Assembly: GCF_019216885.1 (NCBI RefSeq)
Contig: NZ_JAAQRC020000001.1
Location: 3,206,501 to 3,270,500 of the forward strand
Length of the DNA stretch: 64,000 nt
Source of the DNA: Methylobacterium sp. SyP6R
Lineage (GTDB): Bacteria > Pseudomonadota > Alphaproteobacteria > Rhizobiales > Beijerinckiaceae
Direction of reading: 5' to 3'
A model generated the notes under the pieces. It had not been told where the DNA came from and did not search any database. It saw nothing but the letters and a program-made list of their open reading frames with translations. Positions within the stretch are counted from its first letter, which is position 1, and every line of letters starts with the position of its first letter. The position numbers and the translations under genes were made by a program. Shown here piece after piece: positions 62,019 to 64,000 of this stretch.

Positions 62019-62321
62019 ATGCGGCACCCTCTCGTGCGCGCCGCCGCGGCGGCGCTCCTCCTCCTCGCACCGGCCTCCGTCCAGGCGCAGGACTTCGGCC
62101 GGCTGGAGGTCTTCCGGGTCGAGGGGCTGCCCCCGGGGGACACGCTCAGCATCCGCGAGGCACCGGACGCCGACTCGCCGGCCCTGGGCCAGGCCCCGCC
62201 CCGCGGGCGCCTGCGCGGCTTCGGCTGCACCAACGACACCCCGAGCGGCCTGACCTGGTGCCGGGTGAAGCTCGGCCCCATCGTGGGCTGGGCGCGGCGG
62301 CGGTATCTGACGCCGGAGTGA
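62019..62321 (+). CDS. Small exported SH3-like protein
   Basis: A 100-residue protein with a signal peptide (MRHPLVRAAAAALLLLAPASV, cleaved near VQAQ) and a short SH3b-type core: LSIREAPDADSPALG, GCTNDTPSGLTWCRVKLGP and VGWARRRYL, with two Cys that could form a disulfide. SH3b domains bind peptidoglycan. It follows the SDR gene by 12 bp and may be cotranscribed. Confidence 0.75.
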   Translation: MRHPLVRAAAAALLLLAPASVQAQDFGRLEVFRVEGLPPGDTLSIREAPDADSPALGQAPPRGRLRGFGCTNDTPSGLTWCRVKLGPIVGWARRRYLTPE

Positions 62322-62404
62322 CGTCGGTTGTCGTTCCCGGCCCGCCGGTTTACCTCCGGCTGACACGAAGGCGCGGGATACCCTCTCCCGTGTGTTCTTC
62401 CGTT

Positions 62405-62580
62405 TACATGTAGCGCGCCTCTCCTCCCCCCGGCGATCCCGGGCTTGCCCGGTATCGCTGCAAGTTGTGGGGAGGAGCCGGAGGTGGGGGTAGTGCCGCG
62501 TAGAGCAGCGCGAGGCCTCTCCGGCACCACCCCCACCCCTAGCCCCTCCCCACAGGGGGGAGGGGAAGGCGCTCGTCTGA
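62405..62580. repeat. GC-rich inverted repeat between operon segments
   Basis: A region of long imperfect dyads: GTGGGGAGGAGCC...GGTGGGGGTAGTGCC pairs with GGCACCACCCCCACCCC...CCCCTCCCCAC. The right end (62544-62574) matches the reverse complement of 23765-23798. It lies between the SH3-like gene and the MDR gene and could form a strong mRNA structure. Confidence 0.65.
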
Positions 62581-62592
62581 CGAAGGACCCCC

Positions 62593-63615
62593 ATGAAAGC
62601 CCTCCAGCTCTTCGGCGACCGCGACCTGCGCCTGACCGAGGTCCCCGACCCGGATGCCCCCGGCCCCGGCGAGGTGCAGATCCGGGTCCGCGCCGTCGGC
62701 CTGAACTTCATCGACGTGTGGGGCTTTCGCGGCATGGCCTTCGCCAAGCGCAAACTGCCGCTCACCGTGGGGGCCGAGGCGGCCGGCGAGGTCGCGGCCC
62801 TCGGCGAGGGCGTCGAGGGTCTCGAGGTCGGCGACAAGGTCGCGCCCTACGGTGCGCTGACCTGCGGCAAATGCCGCGCCTGCCGCGAGGGCCGCGACAA
62901 CCTCTGCGAGGATGTCGGCGGCGTGCTCGGCTTCCACGTCGATGGCTTCGCCCGCGACTACGTCAACCTGCCGGCGCGCCTCGTCGTGCGGGTGCCCGAC
63001 AACGTCAGCTTCACCGACGCCGCCTGCGCGCCGATCGCCTTCGGCACCGTGCAGCACATGCTGTTCGACAACGCGAAGCTCGAGCCCGGCGAGACCATCC
63101 TGGTCCATGCCGGCGGATCGGGCATCGGCACCACCGCGATCAAGATGGCGAAGGCGATCGGCTGCACGGTGTTCACCACCGTCGGCGACGATGCCAAGGG
63201 CGAGAAGGCCAGGGCCCTCGGCGCCGACCACGTCATCAACTACCGGACCGAGCGCTTCGAGGGCGAGGTGCGCAAGGCCACCAAGCGCAAGGGCGTCGAC
63301 GTGGTCTTCGAGCATGTCGGGCCGGAGACCTGGAACGGCTCGCTCCTCTGCCTCAAGCGCGGCGGGCGGCTCGTCACCTGCGGGTCGACCTCGGGCGTCT
63401 CCACCACCATGAACCTGATGCAGCTGTTCCAGCAGCAATACCGCATCACCGGCTCGTTCGGCTGCCGCATCGCCAATATCCGCGACGCCCTCGACAAGAT
63501 GGCGGGCGGGATGAATCCGGTGATCGACACCGTGCTGCCGCTCGGCGATTTCGCGCAAGGCCTGGAGCGGCTCGAATCGCGCAAGGTGTTCGGCAAGATC
63601 CTGGTGACGCTCTAA
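62593..63615 (+). CDS. MDR-family zinc-binding dehydrogenase of the acpXL cluster
   Basis: A 340-residue medium-chain dehydrogenase/reductase: catalytic-domain GLNFIDVWGFRGMAFAKRKL, structural zinc Cys in LTCGKCRACREGRDNLCEDV, the NADPH-binding GGSGIGTTAIKMAKAIG, and VFEHVGPETWNGSLLCLKRG. In Rhizobium a dehydrogenase (adh2XL) at this position belongs to the cluster and may act on the omega-1 hydroxyl or as an enoyl reductase. Start at 62593. Confidence 0.85.
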   Translation: MKALQLFGDRDLRLTEVPDPDAPGPGEVQIRVRAVGLNFIDVWGFRGMAFAKRKLPLTVGAEAAGEVAALGEGVEGLEVGDKVAPYGALTCGKCRACREGRDNLCEDVGGVLGFHVDGFARDYVNLPARLVVRVPDNVSFTDAACAPIAFGTVQHMLFDNAKLEPGETILVHAGGSGIGTTAIKMAKAIGCTVFTTVGDDAKGEKARALGADHVINYRTERFEGEVRKATKRKGVDVVFEHVGPETWNGSLLCLKRGGRLVTCGSTSGVSTTMNLMQLFQQQYRITGSFGCRIANIRDALDKMAGGMNPVIDTVLPLGDFAQGLERLESRKVFGKILVTL

Positions 63616-63703
63616 AGGCCACGGTTGCACAGGAAGTGCGCGGGGACCGCCCGCGCGCCCTTGCGCAAACGCATCCGGCGCGAGAAGACGCGACGGGCAG
63701 GGC

Positions 63704-64000
63704 GTGACAATCCTGCGCGATACCGCCGCCTTGCCTGTTCTCTCGCCCGGATTGCTTCGTGAGATCGTCGTGCTGCGCCTGAAGCTGAGGCTCTACCGCG
63801 CCCTGTCCCGCCTCGCCGGCCTGCCGATGGTCTTCGTGGTCCGCGCGCTGTTCGCGCTCGCCCGCCTGCTCGGCCCGGCCCGCGCCGCGGCGGCGGGTGC
63901 GGCGATCGCCCGGGCGATCGGTCCCCGGCTGCCCTCGCACCGCACGGCTCTCAAGAACCTGCGCCAGTCCTTCCCCGAGAAGAGCGAGGCGGAGATCGCC
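63704..64000 (+). CDS. lpxXL: Lipid A acyltransferase, LpxXL-like (partial, cut by window end)
   Basis: Ninety-nine codons to the window edge with no stop: VTILRDTAALPVLSPGLLRE, then a hydrophobic and basic N-terminal half with AGAAIARAIGPRLPSHRTAL and ALKNLRQSFPEKSEAEI, resembling the N-termini of HtrB/LpxL-type acyltransferases. By position after the acpXL genes it should transfer the very-long acyl chain from AcpXL to lipid A. The GTG at 63704 is the best start; the catalytic HxxxxD motif lies beyond the window. Confidence 0.75.
   Translation, partial: MTILRDTAALPVLSPGLLREIVVLRLKLRLYRALSRLAGLPMVFVVRALFALARLLGPARAAAAGAAIARAIGPRLPSHRTALKNLRQSFPEKSEAEIA

Overview
The window reads as a chromosomal segment of a high-GC alphaproteobacterium of the order Rhizobiales (Hyphomicrobiales), most likely Methylobacterium or Methylorubrum. 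The reasons are the overall base composition and gene content: an AcpXL-type very-long-chain fatty acid lipid A cluster at the right end, a CtrA-type site (TTAA-N7-TTAA), alphaproteobacterial LexA boxes (GAAC-N7-GAAC), a RopB/Omp31-like barrel porin, DUF2842 and a double cold-shock-domain protein next to a DUF192 protein. The genus is inferred, not proven. Layout, left to right: 0.1-11.7 kb is housekeeping (DUF2842, a fused indolepyruvate:ferredoxin oxidoreductase facing an Lrp regulator, a porin, the pgeF / MidA-like methyltransferase / lgt operon, tRNA-Ser(CGA), a small protein under a CtrA-like site, a cupin). 11.7-17.5 kb holds ubiB, a repeat-rich secreted protein and a degenerate penicillin-binding-protein-like fusion. 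17.5-20.4 kb is a mobile patch: an IS110-family transposase broken by an amber codon and an IS5-family element inserted into a structured interspersed repeat. 20.4-31.8 kb carries a branched-chain amino-acid-type ABC operon (livF-G-M-H plus binding protein), a META-domain lipoprotein-like protein, an HTH protein, an AT-rich island, a ferredoxin reductase, a nitrate/sulfonate/taurine-type ABC operon and an SDR. 32-46.9 kb is mostly core metabolism and translation (tyrS, anmK, ctaA, HlyIII, cold-shock/DUF192, efp facing epmA-epmB, GST, an RraA-like protein, YdcF, acylphosphatase). 46.9-53.7 kb is the most unusual part: a putative SOS-regulated DNA-repair locus with a small coiled-coil protein, a circularly permuted Rad50/SbcC-like ATPase (Walker B half first, Walker A half second, CxxC hook at the extreme C-terminus), an Mre11/SbcD-like metallophosphoesterase, several orphan genes and a candidate single-strand annealing protein. 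Two LexA boxes sit in its divergent promoter regions. 53.8-57.8 kb is mixed (dienelactone hydrolase, response regulator, RidA, AI-2E-like permease). 58.0-64.0 kb is the acpXL cluster (ACP, FabZ-like dehydratase, two ketosynthases, an extra ketoreductase-like SDR, a secreted SH3-like protein, MDR dehydrogenase and the start of an LpxXL-like acyltransferase cut by the window edge). How the genes work together: the acpXL genes are tightly overlapped and should build and attach the very long acyl chain of lipid A. Efp, EpmA and EpmB form a complete factor plus modification set. The Rad50-like and Mre11-like proteins are translationally coupled and should form one nuclease complex. Repeats: one roughly 165-bp cruciform-forming element occurs three times (near 19.2-20.3, 37.6-37.8 and 56.0 kb). 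Two of the copies have been invaded at exactly the same TGA position, one by the IS5-family element and one by a 123-bp MITE-like sequence. All assignments come from reading the sequence; no database search was run.
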